DNA of 64,000 bases from Streptomyces canus (GTDB taxonomy: Bacteria > Actinomycetota > Actinomycetes > Streptomycetales > Streptomycetaceae): positions 62,001 to 126,000 of the forward strand of contig NZ_JAUSWW010000001.1 of NCBI RefSeq assembly GCF_030815415.1, given 5' to 3'. Made by a program: the position numbers and the translations under genes. The notes under the pieces were generated by a model. It did not search any database, was not told where the DNA came from, and was given only the letters and a program-made list of their open reading frames with translations. Positions 35,126 through 43,288 of this stretch are shown piece after piece. The stretch's first letter is position 1. The number at the start of each line of letters is the position of its first letter.

Positions 35126-36786
35126 CCGCCGCGACTGCGTTGTATGCCAGCCGGATGTGGCCGCCGGTCCGCCGTGGAGTGGGCGAGGCCACCGACTCCA
35201 CCCTCGATCTTCTCTACCACCTGGGCCTGGTGGCCCGCACCGCGGCCACCGGCGTCCACACGCTCCTGCCGCTCGGCCTGCGGGTCCACGACCGGATGTC
35301 GGCGATCGCCCGGAGCGCGTTCGAGGAGCGCGGCGCGCTCGCCTTCGCCGCCCCCACTCTGCAGAGCCGCCGCCTGTGGGAGCAGACCGGCCGGTGGCGC
35401 ACCTACCAGCGCGAAGGCGCTCTGCTGACGCTGCGCAGCTCCAGCGGAGAGGAGATGTGCCTCGCGCCGACCTCGGAGGAGATCGCGGCCGCGACAGTTC
35501 GCGAGTATCTGAGTTCCTTCCGGGATCTGCCCGTGCGGCTGTTCCTGTCCACGAGCAAGTTCCGGGACGAGCTCTCCCCGCGCGGTGGGCTGATGCGCGG
35601 CCGCGAGTTCACCATGGCCGACGCCTACACGTTCGACACCTCGGCCGACGGCATGCGCGAGTCGGTGGACTTCCTCAACAATGCCTGCACGGCCGCCTTG
35701 ACCGGCATGGGGCTGAGCGGCGTGTTCCAGGCCCCGGCCGACGGCGGCGCCATCTCCGCCGGCCCCAGTACCGAGCACCTGGTGCTGTCCAACGCCGGGC
35801 AGAGCACCATCGTGGCCTGCGACCACTGCGGCAACCGCGGCGACGGTGCCGTCACACCCGCGCGGCCCTCGCCGCCGCCCGGCGCGCCCGTCGTCAACGT
35901 GATCGGCTTCGTCCTGACCCATCCTGACGGTCACATCCAGCCGGCCGCCGTGGCCGTCCGGTCCGACCTCAAGGTCAGCGCCCGCAAAGTCGTCGCCGCA
36001 ACCGGCGCCCTGAAGGTCGCCCTCCTCGAGCCGCAGGACCTTCCCGCAATCCTCGGCAAAGAGGCCGGGACCCTCACCCCGTGGGACGCCGCGGCCAACC
36101 CCGACGCCCTCCTATTGTTCGACGATTCCGTCGCCGACCTGGACGAATTCGCGATCTCGGACGGGGCGGACGGGCTGCGCAGCGGCGTGACCTGGGATGG
36201 GGACCAGCATCTGCGCGCGCTGAGCCCGCACGGCCGCGACCTCGCCGAGGCGTCGGACGGCAGCCGGTGCACCCTGTGCCCCGGGACCCACCGCGCCGTA
36301 CGCGCGGTCGAAGTCGCTCACGTCTTCGAACTCGGCACCCAGTACTCCCAGCCGATGAAGCTCGCCTTCACCGATCCCACCGGCCGCCAGGCCGTCCCCT
36401 GGATGGCGTGCTCCGGCATCGGCATCACCCGCTGTATGCAGACGGCCGCCGCCCTCCACCGTGACCATCACGGCCTGCGCTGGAAGCCCGACACCGGGCC
36501 AGCCGACGTCCATCTCACCGTGCTGCGCGCCGACCAGCCGCAGATGCAAGAGCGCACCGACCGGCTCGTGCAGGACCTCACCGCCCGCGGCCTGAGCCTC
36601 TTCGTCGACGACCGGCCCCTGCCCGCCGGCGAGAAGCTCCGCTACGCCCGCCTGCTGGGCCTGCCGCACGCCGCCGTCCTCTCTCCCGAACGCCCCGCCG
36701 AGGAGATCGAAGTCATCAGCCGCTGGACCGGACGCACCGCCGTCACCGAATCCAGCCACATTCCCCAGCTCGCCTCCAGCGGATAA
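35122..36786 (+). CDS. Prolyl-tRNA synthetase paralogue
   Basis: 554 aa, the layout of bacterial-type ProRS: TGVHTLLPLGLRVHDRM near motif 1, KFRDELSPRGGLMRGREFTMADAYTF at motif 2, a YbaK-like insertion domain (VNVIGFVLTHPDGH, PAAVAVRSDLKVS), GTQYSQPMKLAF, motif 3 ACSGIGITRCMQ, then an anticodon-binding-like domain (HLTVLRADQPQMQ, GLSLFVDDRPLPAGEKLRYARLLGLPHA). All three class II motifs are kept, so amino-acid activation is likely. It is the ninth gene of a coupled operon, not a housekeeping location. A tRNA-Pro-like gene lies 200 bp downstream and is the obvious partner. Alternatives are self-resistance to a ProRS inhibitor or MshC-like ligation. Confidence 0.82.
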   Translation: MTAATALYASRMWPPVRRGVGEATDSTLDLLYHLGLVARTAATGVHTLLPLGLRVHDRMSAIARSAFEERGALAFAAPTLQSRRLWEQTGRWRTYQREGALLTLRSSSGEEMCLAPTSEEIAAATVREYLSSFRDLPVRLFLSTSKFRDELSPRGGLMRGREFTMADAYTFDTSADGMRESVDFLNNACTAALTGMGLSGVFQAPADGGAISAGPSTEHLVLSNAGQSTIVACDHCGNRGDGAVTPARPSPPPGAPVVNVIGFVLTHPDGHIQPAAVAVRSDLKVSARKVVAATGALKVALLEPQDLPAILGKEAGTLTPWDAAANPDALLLFDDSVADLDEFAISDGADGLRSGVTWDGDQHLRALSPHGRDLAEASDGSRCTLCPGTHRAVRAVEVAHVFELGTQYSQPMKLAFTDPTGRQAVPWMACSGIGITRCMQTAAALHRDHHGLRWKPDTGPADVHLTVLRADQPQMQERTDRLVQDLTARGLSLFVDDRPLPAGEKLRYARLLGLPHAAVLSPERPAEEIEVISRWTGRTAVTESSHIPQLASSG

Positions 36787-36819
36787 CCCCAGGCAACACC
36801 GTCAGCTCGGACTGAAATG

Positions 36820-36849
36820 GCGTCGCTGCAGCCCCCGTCACAGCGACGC
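36820..36849 (+). terminator. Hairpin after the ProRS-like gene
   Basis: GCGTCGCTG (36820-36828) pairs with CAGCGACGC (36841-36849) across a 12-nt loop, 34 nt after the stop. It would separate the nine-gene operon from the tRNA-like gene. Confidence 0.55.
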
Positions 36850-36937
36850 TATTCGGCATGCCCGTACATAGAAAAGCAGCACTCTATTCGCGCGAGTGAG
36901 CGATGGCTAAAACTCCGCCGGTATTCCGTCGATCGCG

Positions 36938-36967
36938 TTGACGACCGAATACGGCGGCCCCTAGCGT
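36938..36967 (+). promoter_or_regulatory. Promoter of the tRNA-like gene
   Basis: TTGACG (36938-36943), 18-nt spacer, TAGCGT (36962-36967): close to the Streptomyces housekeeping-sigma consensus. Transcription would start near 36974, about 11 nt before the tRNA-like 5' end. Confidence 0.6.
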
Positions 36968-36984
36968 GATGGCACCACAGTGAA

Positions 36985-37059
36985 CGGGTCGTAGCTCAAG
37001 CGGTGGAGCACGGCAAAAGCGTTGCCGAGGAGCTGGTTCAAGTCCAGCCGGCCCGACCA
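36985..37059 (+). tRNA. Orphan tRNA-like gene, proline-type acceptor, atypical anticodon loop
   Basis: A full cloverleaf can be drawn. Acceptor CGGGTCG (36985-36991) pairs with CGGCCCG (37049-37055), 7 bp with one G-U. D arm GCTC/GAGC. Anticodon stem CGGCA/TGCCG. Variable loop AGGA. T arm GCTGG-TTCAAGT-CCAGC. Then A73 and encoded CCA. C1:G72 with A73 is the acceptor identity of bacterial tRNA-Pro. The anticodon loop, however, is AAAGCGT: position 33 is A instead of U and 34-36 would be AGC, not a proline anticodon. It has its own promoter and lies just after a ProRS paralogue. I infer a non-translational aminoacyl carrier; a pseudo-tRNA is the alternative, though the intact stems argue against decay. 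Confidence 0.7.
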
Positions 37060-37176
37060 GCCCAGCCAGTACCCGCGCCCGTGACCGACTATCGGCCGTG
37101 ACCGGTTGCAGGGGTACCGGCTGAAGGAATATCGAACTCCCGCATATAAGGGCTTGTGAACCCGGAAACGATATTG

Positions 37177-38274
37177 ATGAAAATTGCGATCACCGGCGGC
37201 GGCAGCGCCGGGCACGTTGTTCCCGCTCTTTCCGTCGCCACCCAGCTCGCACAGAGCGGGAACGCACTCGTGTTCTTCGGACGGGATGGAAGCATTGAGG
37301 AGGAGTATGCCGAGAAAGCCGATATCCGCTTCCGCTCCGTGCCGTCCGCCGGCCTGAAGCGCTACGGCTCATGGAGCAATCTGTGGATGCCTTTCACCGT
37401 CCTGCGCGGTATCGGCGCCGCCTGGAAGGCGATGCGCCGTGAGCGTCCCGACGTCGTGTTCAGCAAGGGCGGCTACGTCACCGTCCCCGTCGGCATCGCC
37501 GCCTGGCTGTGCCGCATCCCGGTCGTCATCCACGAGTCCGACCACTCCCTCGGACTCGCCAACCGGATCCTCGCCCGCACGGCCGCTCGCGTCTGCCTCT
37601 CCGAACCGGCTCGGTCCCAGACGCCGCGCTGGCTCGCCCGCAAGACGGTCGTCACCGGCCTGCCCTTGCGGGGCGATCTCGCCCAGGGCAACCCGGACCG
37701 GCTGCGCCGCCAGCTCGGCATCAAGCCCGGTGCCGAAGTACTGCTGATCTTCTGCGGCAGCAGCGGATCCGCCCGTGTCAACGACGCCGTACGCAGCCAA
37801 CTGGACCAGCTCCGCAGCCGGTTCGCGGTGATTCACGTGTGCGGCAAGGGCAACCTCGACCCGTCCCTCGGCGGAACTGCCGGCTACTGGCAGTTCGAGT
37901 ACCTGCACGCGGACATGACCGACGCGCTGTGGCTGGCCGACCTGGTCATCGGCAGGGCCGGCGCAACGACCCTGGCTGAGCTGGAGGCACTGGGGAAGCG
38001 CGCGGTCCTCGTCCCGCTGCCGGCCAGCGTCAGCCGCGGCGACCAGTTGGTGAATGCCGAGGCGTATGCGCGGCGCCATCAAGGACGCTGCCAGGTCATC
38101 CAGGACGACGACACCCTCGCTGGCGGCGCCACGCTCGTCGCAGCCTGCCTTCGCCTGGCCGGCGCTCATGCGGGTTTCAGCCGGCCTGACCCTGAGGTGA
38201 TTCACCAGGCGGCCAGCCGCATCGCCGGCGAGACGGTGTCCGCCGCACGGCCGCGGCGCCGCCGAACTCGCTAG
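37177..38274 (+). CDS. MurG-like GT28 glycosyltransferase
   Basis: 365 aa. MKIAITGGGSAGHVVPALSVA is the MurG N-terminal glycine loop; FSKGGYVTVPVGIAAW, HESDHSLGLANRILA and LVIGRAGATTLAELEALGKRAVLVPLP are the other family blocks, so a UDP-sugar inverting transferase is expected. It is not in a dcw cluster, so it is probably a pathway paralogue. ATG 37177 gives the family N-terminus; GTG 37156, preceded by AAGGG, would add seven residues. It follows the tRNA-like gene on the same strand and its end overlaps the convergent HIT gene by 4 bp. Confidence 0.8.
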   Translation: MKIAITGGGSAGHVVPALSVATQLAQSGNALVFFGRDGSIEEEYAEKADIRFRSVPSAGLKRYGSWSNLWMPFTVLRGIGAAWKAMRRERPDVVFSKGGYVTVPVGIAAWLCRIPVVIHESDHSLGLANRILARTAARVCLSEPARSQTPRWLARKTVVTGLPLRGDLAQGNPDRLRRQLGIKPGAEVLLIFCGSSGSARVNDAVRSQLDQLRSRFAVIHVCGKGNLDPSLGGTAGYWQFEYLHADMTDALWLADLVIGRAGATTLAELEALGKRAVLVPLPASVSRGDQLVNAEAYARRHQGRCQVIQDDDTLAGGATLVAACLRLAGAHAGFSRPDPEVIHQAASRIAGETVSAARPRRRRTR

Positions 38275-38669
38275 GCCTCGTCGTCACCGTGGCCGTACAT
38301 TGCGAGGATCTCCTCGTCGGTTTCGCCACGATGGACGACGTGCACGTGCAGGTGCTTGGACTCTTGGTACTTGCCCAGGTTGGTGATCACCGAGGCGGCA
38401 CCGTGCTGCTCGGTGACCTGAGCCGCCACCTTGGCCGCCACGTCCATGACCTCCGCCAGCAGCTCCGGGCCACCGGCACCCAGGTCCACAAGCGACGGAA
38501 TGTGTTCCTTGGGCACCACCACGATGTGCACCGGGTGTGAGGGCTTGGTGTGGTGGAACGCCAGCACCCGGTCCGTCTCCATCACCCGCTCGATCTCCAC
38601 GAGGCCGGGAATGGCCTGGTGGCAATAGAAGTCCGAGATTTTCGCGGGGGCCACAACAGCAGTGGTCAC
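38271..38669 (-). CDS. HIT-family nucleotide hydrolase/transferase
   Basis: 132 aa. The histidine triad is KHLHVHVVHRG near residue 108; FYCHQAIPGLVEIERVMETDRVLAFHHTKPSHPVHIVVVPKEHI is the typical N-terminal part. Such enzymes cleave aminoacyl- or other nucleoside phosphoramidates and adenylates. Beside an aminoacyl-tRNA-synthetase paralogue it could hydrolyse stray aminoacyl-AMP, or process a nucleotide in the pathway. It is convergent with the MurG-like gene, marking the likely right edge of the cluster. Confidence 0.8.
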   Translation of the reverse strand: MTTAVVAPAKISDFYCHQAIPGLVEIERVMETDRVLAFHHTKPSHPVHIVVVPKEHIPSLVDLGAGGPELLAEVMDVAAKVAAQVTEQHGAASVITNLGKYQESKHLHVHVVHRGETDEEILAMYGHGDDEA

Positions 38670-38826
38670 AGTTCGTCACTTTCCGTGCCTGTTGGTGATC
38701 TAGGCGCAAGATTACCGCCCTATTCCACAGCACACCCGCCTCATCCACCCCCGAACACCGCATCGAAAAGAGAAGTCCGCGTGGCCTCTTCTGCACCTGA
38801 AGCCCCTTCTAACGAACAGGAGTTTG

Positions 38827-39291
38827 CCTCCCGGTGCAGCGCGAAGCCGCCGTCATGGCCGAGCGCACCGGCGCCAAAGCGCCGTCCTCGGCATCGCCGT
38901 CCTCGACCGTCTCACCAACGACCGCCCGCCTCTGGATCCCGCCGCCGTGGAACAGCTGGCCGGCCAGGAGCCCACCTCGCGGGACCGCGGGTGGCCCTCT
39001 CCGTCCCCGCCCGCCGCCTTCGGCCCCCACCGCGACGAAGAGTTCCAGCAGCGGGCCGAGAGCGACCGGTAGCGCCTCCTGAACAACCTGGAGGCGATGT
39101 TCGACCTGCTCGCCAGCGAGGGCATCGACGCCACACCGCTGTCGAGGAGGCAGGCCGATGCCTGCCGGCTGGGCCCGGCGACCCCTGCGGGTGTCGATCC
39201 GTACTGGCTGGATCTGCTGAAGCCGGTCCTCAGCCTCAGCGAGTCACTGCCGTACGAGATCGCCCACCACCTGGGATCCACCCGGAGGTGA
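38827..39291 (+). pseudogene. Broken ORF of unknown family
   Basis: One frame reads AVLGIAVLDRLTNDRPPLDPAAVEQLAGQE, then EEFQQRAESDR, an in-frame TAG at 39070, and continues LLNNLEAMFDLLASEGIDATPLSRRQADACRLG, LDLLKPVLSLSESLPYEIAHHLGSTRR. The piece around 38830-38880 looks better in another frame (REAAVMAERTGAK). I do not recognise the family; the continuity across the stop suggests a decayed gene. Confidence 0.4.
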
Positions 39292-39375
39292 CCCGTCCCG
39301 TCCGAGGTCGACGGCGGGTCCGTGGTCTTTCCGCCACCGCAGTAGGCCGCGGCGGCGGCACGGGCCCCGGAGGCT

Positions 39376-39950
39376 AGTGGACCCGGGCTGGCTCGCTGTA
39401 CCAGTGGTAGGTGTCCTCGCCGATGTAGAGGGCGGGCGCGCGGTCGGTCAGGCGTGCTCGCTCTGGTGGATTGAGCTCGCCGCCGTGCCTTGAGGTGGAC
39501 CGAGAGCACCCGGAAGGTCGCCTCGCACCAGCGGTCCCACTCCTGTTCGGTGCAGGCCTCAAGGCGGGCGAGGTCGGTCAGGCGCAGCCGCCCGCCGAGC
39601 ATGTGGTCGCCCAGGGGCCGCACGACGCGAAGCTGCCGGCGGCACTCGACCGCGTCCGGTCCCGGGCGCAGTCGTTCCATCGGTGCCGTCAGGGGCAGCG
39701 CCGCCATACGGGTGCCCGGACCGGCCTGGAAGGCGCCCTCGTACAGGGCCAGTCCCAGGGCCACCAGGATCATGTGGGCCTCGCGGGCCGGGTTCGGTGT
39801 GCCGGCGCCGAAGAGGTGGTGGAAAAGGTGGCCGTGGTGGGGCAGGGACGCTGCCCGTGCCACGCCGAGCTCGGCTCCGGTCGGCGCAGCGAAGGAGGGG
39901 GTCCTGCCGCCCGTGGCGGCGCCGACATCACCAACCTTTGAACAAGCCTG
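39376..39950 (-). pseudogene. Frameshifted ORF of unknown family
   Basis: The minus strand reads LPHHGHLFHHLFGAGTPNPAREAHMILVALGLALYEGAFQ, PLGDHMLGGRLRLTDLARLEACTEQEWDRWCEATFRVLSVHL in one frame (to about 39490), then NPPERARLTDRAPALYIGEDTYHWYSEPARVH-stop in another. The protein-like character in both halves points to a single gene with a frameshift near 39490. The family is not recognised and the start is unclear. Confidence 0.4.
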
Positions 39951-40756
39951 ATTGCGCCGTCCGTGCCGTCCGTCTACAAGCCTTTGTCTCAAGCGCCGTC
40001 ATCACGGTCCGGCCGCTGGGCCACTGAGAATTCGTGGGTACTAAGCCATGGCGGCCACACCCCGACTCCGCTGGGCCCGTGAGCTCCAGAGCGCTGTCTC
40101 CGTCTACCCGAAGCGCTTTCCGGAACGAACACCCAACTCCACGCTAGGCGAAGGACAGCGGAAGCTCATCTGGATCACTCGAGACCGCGGTCGGCGCTTT
40201 CGCCGAGTTGTAGTTACTACCGGGAAAGAACGTGTATTGGGGCTCAGACTCGCCCTCAGCGTCTTGCATCAATGGCGACCCCCTGCCCGCATGGCCCGGC
40301 CTTCGCGTAGGCCGCGATCCGTGGTTCAAGGGGAAACTGGCTGCAACGGCCGCCACGCGCCCCTGAGCGGGCTCTCGCCACGCACGCCCCTCGACCCTCA
40401 ACGCTCACCTGCGCAAGGGAAGTTCTCTGATCGCAGCCTCCCGTCGCACAATCCAGTAGCCAACCCAGGCACAAGATGCGGCAGATCACGAACTGAGGGA
40501 TGATCGAAGAGTCCGCGTTTTCTACTGGTGGTGCCAGCCTTCCTCGAGTCCGAGGCACGGCTACCGGGACAAATGGCGTTGCAAAACGCAAGCTGCCGGC
40601 TCGACATTGGGCGTCGACTCCCTCTACCAGTAGGCCCCCTGGGTAGTGGTGGTCATCAGAGCGTGCTTCCCGTCACCATACGTGCGGGCCTGCACCGCCC
40701 ATGCGGGACAGGCCCGCGTCTTCCGATCTGTTGACTCTGTATCGTTCGGAGATGTC
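39951..40756. other. Non-coding stretch
   Basis: About 800 bp. Several short overlapping open frames exist on both strands (for example near 40048-40503), but none has a binding site, coding bias or family resemblance. Base composition is less GC-rich than the flanks. Nothing further can be supported. Confidence 0.4.
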
Positions 40757-41365
40757 ATGGCAGCGAGCAACCCATTCACAGACGATCCGGAGCGTGCCGA
40801 GATATGGGAACTCGGCTACGTGGCTGGCTTTCAAGACCCCGACGGCTCCGACTTCCTTCCGTTGTCACCGGAATTGCTGGAGGTCTATACCCAGGGGATA
40901 GATGCTGGCCGAGATGACAATATTTCGAGTTCGGCGACCTTGGTTCCGCGCTCGGAGCTTGAAGGCGAGTCGAGCGACGAATGGGTAGAGCACCTCGTCA
41001 TCGAGGGCGTCGCCGAGACCTTGGCTCACATTTTCAATAGAGCGGCTCTCGGACTAGTCGGCGTGGTCATCACAGCGCTATCGATCCAGGGCGACACCCC
41101 CCTGCACCCGCTCGAGGACGATTTCAGTGAGCTGTACACGGGACCGGACGACGACCCGAACGTCACCTTCATCGCGATGTGCCCTCGAACGGATCATCCG
41201 ATGGCTGCCGCTGACACCACCGTTGACGGATACTGGACCGGATCGCCGATGACCGACTTCGGCGAGGCGCTTCAGCAGACACTCGCACACAGCCATCGCG
41301 AGGCGGTCGTTGCACGGTGCAGCCTCACCGACAACACCTGTGGGCTCGTGTGGGCAGCGAAATGA
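40757..41365 (+). CDS. Hypothetical acidic protein
   Basis: 202 aa, rich in Asp and Glu. ERAEIWELGYVAGFQDPDGSDFLPLSPELLEVYTQGIDAGR at the N-terminus recalls small proteins with a G-x-x-x-G-F segment found near toxin-immunity genes; AETLAHIFNRAALGLVGVVITALSI is a possible hydrophobic helix, and the last third (TFIAMCPRTDHP, ADTTVDGYWTGSPMTDFGEALQQTLAHS) is of unknown type. GGAG lies before the ATG at 40757. It is intact amid fragments, next to an Imm49 gene. Confidence 0.55.
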   Translation: MAASNPFTDDPERAEIWELGYVAGFQDPDGSDFLPLSPELLEVYTQGIDAGRDDNISSSATLVPRSELEGESSDEWVEHLVIEGVAETLAHIFNRAALGLVGVVITALSIQGDTPLHPLEDDFSELYTGPDDDPNVTFIAMCPRTDHPMAAADTTVDGYWTGSPMTDFGEALQQTLAHSHREAVVARCSLTDNTCGLVWAAK

Positions 41366-41472
41366 GAATCTCTAGGCCGCGCCCCGCTGGCCCAGACGCC
41401 AGCGTAGGCTCCGACAGGGCAAAACTCTTCATAGCGGCATGCGGCCACACACGGGGTCAGCGACGGTGAGTG

Positions 41473-41930
41473 TCAGCGTCGATCAGTACCGCCAGTTTCA
41501 CAGTGTTCTCCACAACGCTCGACCGCATGCGCGTTGAGCTGGTCGGTCGCCAGGGTGGTGGCGTATTTGATGTCATCGCGGTTGGCGAATGACCGGCCGG
41601 TGAGGGCGGCCTTGCGGAAGATGCGCCACCAGCCTTCCTGCAGGTTGAGCCAGCACGCGCCCACCGGGATGAAGGCATGGTGGATACGGGGATGGTCCTC
41701 AAGCCAGGTCCGAGTGGACACGCTGTTATGACTGGACAGGTTATCGGTGACGATCCAGATCTCCCCGTCCGGGTTGGCGTCCTCGATCAGTTGCAGGAGC
41801 TGCTGGTAGAACACGCTGTTGCGGGAGGACGCGGTCATCGTGACTGCCTGGCCATCGGCCGGACGCAGACCACCGTAGACCCAGGTCTTCTCCGGCCCGC
41901 GGCTGTAGTCGAGTTCCGCTCGTGGAGTTC
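41473..41930 (-). pseudogene. IS630-family transposase C-terminal remnant
   Basis: The minus strand reads ELDYSRGPEKTWVYGGLRPADG, then FYQQLLQLIEDANPDGEIWIVTDNLSSHNS, LEDHPRIHHAFIPVGACWLNLQEGWWRIFRKAALTGRSF: the DDE_3 domain of IS630 elements, with the second Asp (TDNLSSH) and final Glu (LQEGWW) visible. The N-terminal part is cut at about 41930, where the Imm49 gene begins, and the C-terminal end is frameshifted. Confidence 0.75.
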
Positions 41931-41947
41931 ATGAAGGGTCGGGGTAC

Positions 41948-42913
41948 GTGCGGAATGCGACATGCCATCAGGTCGGCGAGCAGCGGTTGGCCGAGGCGCT
42001 CGACGACATCGACGGGCGGGCCTACACGCGGTGGCACTCGCTGCGGTACGGCAGCATCTCGCCGACGCTGATTAGGGACTTGGCTGACGAACTGCTCGAC
42101 CATGTCGCCGCGCGAACGGTGACGGAGCCGGGGCTCGACGCTGCGGCCGGCACGGTCGCCGTCACCGCCGCAGAGTGTATGCACGGAGTGCTGAGCATCA
42201 TGTGCTTCCCGAACGGGGACCAGGAACTCCGGTTCCCCCTCGTCGGGGAGCGGATCAGCACGGACCCGGACGACGACGAGTTCGGGGACGGGCCCATCAC
42301 CTTCCGGGACGTCGTCAAGGAGGCGCCCACCGCGCGGACCTGGCTCGACATGTTCGAGATGTGTGTCGTCAGCGGGCATGTGTGGGACTGGGAGCGGGTC
42401 ACCGGGTTGCTGCTGCGCGGCGACTACGCGCCCGCCATCCGTGACGGCGTGCCCTACAACCGGTACACCTCCGTCTCCGACCCCGCCGACCTCGCCGCCA
42501 TGGACGCCCTGTGCCCCTATCTCACCGAGGCAGCCGGGCATCTGCCCCGCGACTGGCCTACGGTTCCGCTGCGCAAGCCGGACGCCGGGGAGCGCACGGA
42601 GGCCGCCCGGCGGCTCGACGAGGTCGGCCACGCGCTGAGCGCGGACCAGCAGCTGCTCCGCGTACTCCTCGACGACGACCAGCACACCTTCGAGAACGCC
42701 CTCGTCGCCCGGCTGGTCGCGTACCGGGAGAGCGCCGAGGCCGGTGCCGGTGATCCCGCACCCCGGTCCCTCCTCCCCCTCGGCACCCTCGCCCTGGCCT
42801 GCCTCGCCGTCCAGGTCCATGGCTGGGTACTCCGTCTCCGGTCCGGGTATCTGCCGTACGGTCTGCTGGGATCGCCGGACGCACCGCGCCGGGCGGCGGA
42901 GGGGAACCGGTAG
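41948..42913 (+). CDS. Imm49-family immunity protein
   Basis: 321 aa. RAYTRWHSLRYGSISPTLIRDLADELLDHVA, TAAECMHGVLSIMCFPNG, FPLVGERIST, EAPTARTWLDMFEMCVVSGHVWDWERVTGLLLRGDYAPAI match Imm49, an alpha-helical immunity protein of polymorphic toxin systems that is abundant in Streptomyces. No toxin gene is seen nearby, so it is an orphan. The GTG start lies right at the junction with an IS630 fragment, so its native upstream region may have been replaced. Confidence 0.75.
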   Translation: MRNATCHQVGEQRLAEALDDIDGRAYTRWHSLRYGSISPTLIRDLADELLDHVAARTVTEPGLDAAAGTVAVTAAECMHGVLSIMCFPNGDQELRFPLVGERISTDPDDDEFGDGPITFRDVVKEAPTARTWLDMFEMCVVSGHVWDWERVTGLLLRGDYAPAIRDGVPYNRYTSVSDPADLAAMDALCPYLTEAAGHLPRDWPTVPLRKPDAGERTEAARRLDEVGHALSADQQLLRVLLDDDQHTFENALVARLVAYRESAEAGAGDPAPRSLLPLGTLALACLAVQVHGWVLRLRSGYLPYGLLGSPDAPRRAAEGNR

Positions 42914-43288
42914 CAGATGGCCATCCGGGCGTCGACCAAGAACGTTGCTCTGCGGTGGCGGGGAACGTCACCGACCCGATGCGCTTCCGGTACCCGGCGA
43001 GCACGACCTTGCCGCGGCCAAACGCCCCTGCTGTGGGTGAGTCGCGAGCCGGGCCAGAACAACCGGGAGACCCACGACCATGGTTACGTGCAGGTCGGCC
43101 AGCGGGTGCAGGAGGAGGCCCGCGGACATCGGCGCGTCCGGGACCGAGGACGCCACTGCGTGGGCCCGCCAGGTGGTCCTGGTCGCCGAACTCCGCGCTA
43201 GGCCGGACTCCGACGGCCGGGAGAGCGGCTCGGCGGATCGCCGCTTCTTCGCTTTCGGGCGCCGCTTCGTGGTCGGTGGCCTGGTTCG
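42914..43288. other. Non-coding or decayed stretch
   Basis: Between Imm49 and a convergent remnant. The minus strand contains MSAGLLLHPLADLHVTMVVGLPVVLARLATHP, which looks protein-like but cannot be assigned; no complete gene is visible. Confidence 0.3.

Noticed and set aside
36985..37059. Reading the tRNA-like RNA as an ordinary tRNA-Ala (anticodon AGC), or as an integration-site copy of a tRNA
   Set aside because: The loop has A33 and the acceptor identity is proline-type. The gene is full length, has its own promoter, and no integrase or second tRNA 3' copy was seen nearby.
40048..40503. 151-aa plus-strand frame
   Set aside because: No binding site or domain, and competing frames on both strands; treated as non-coding.
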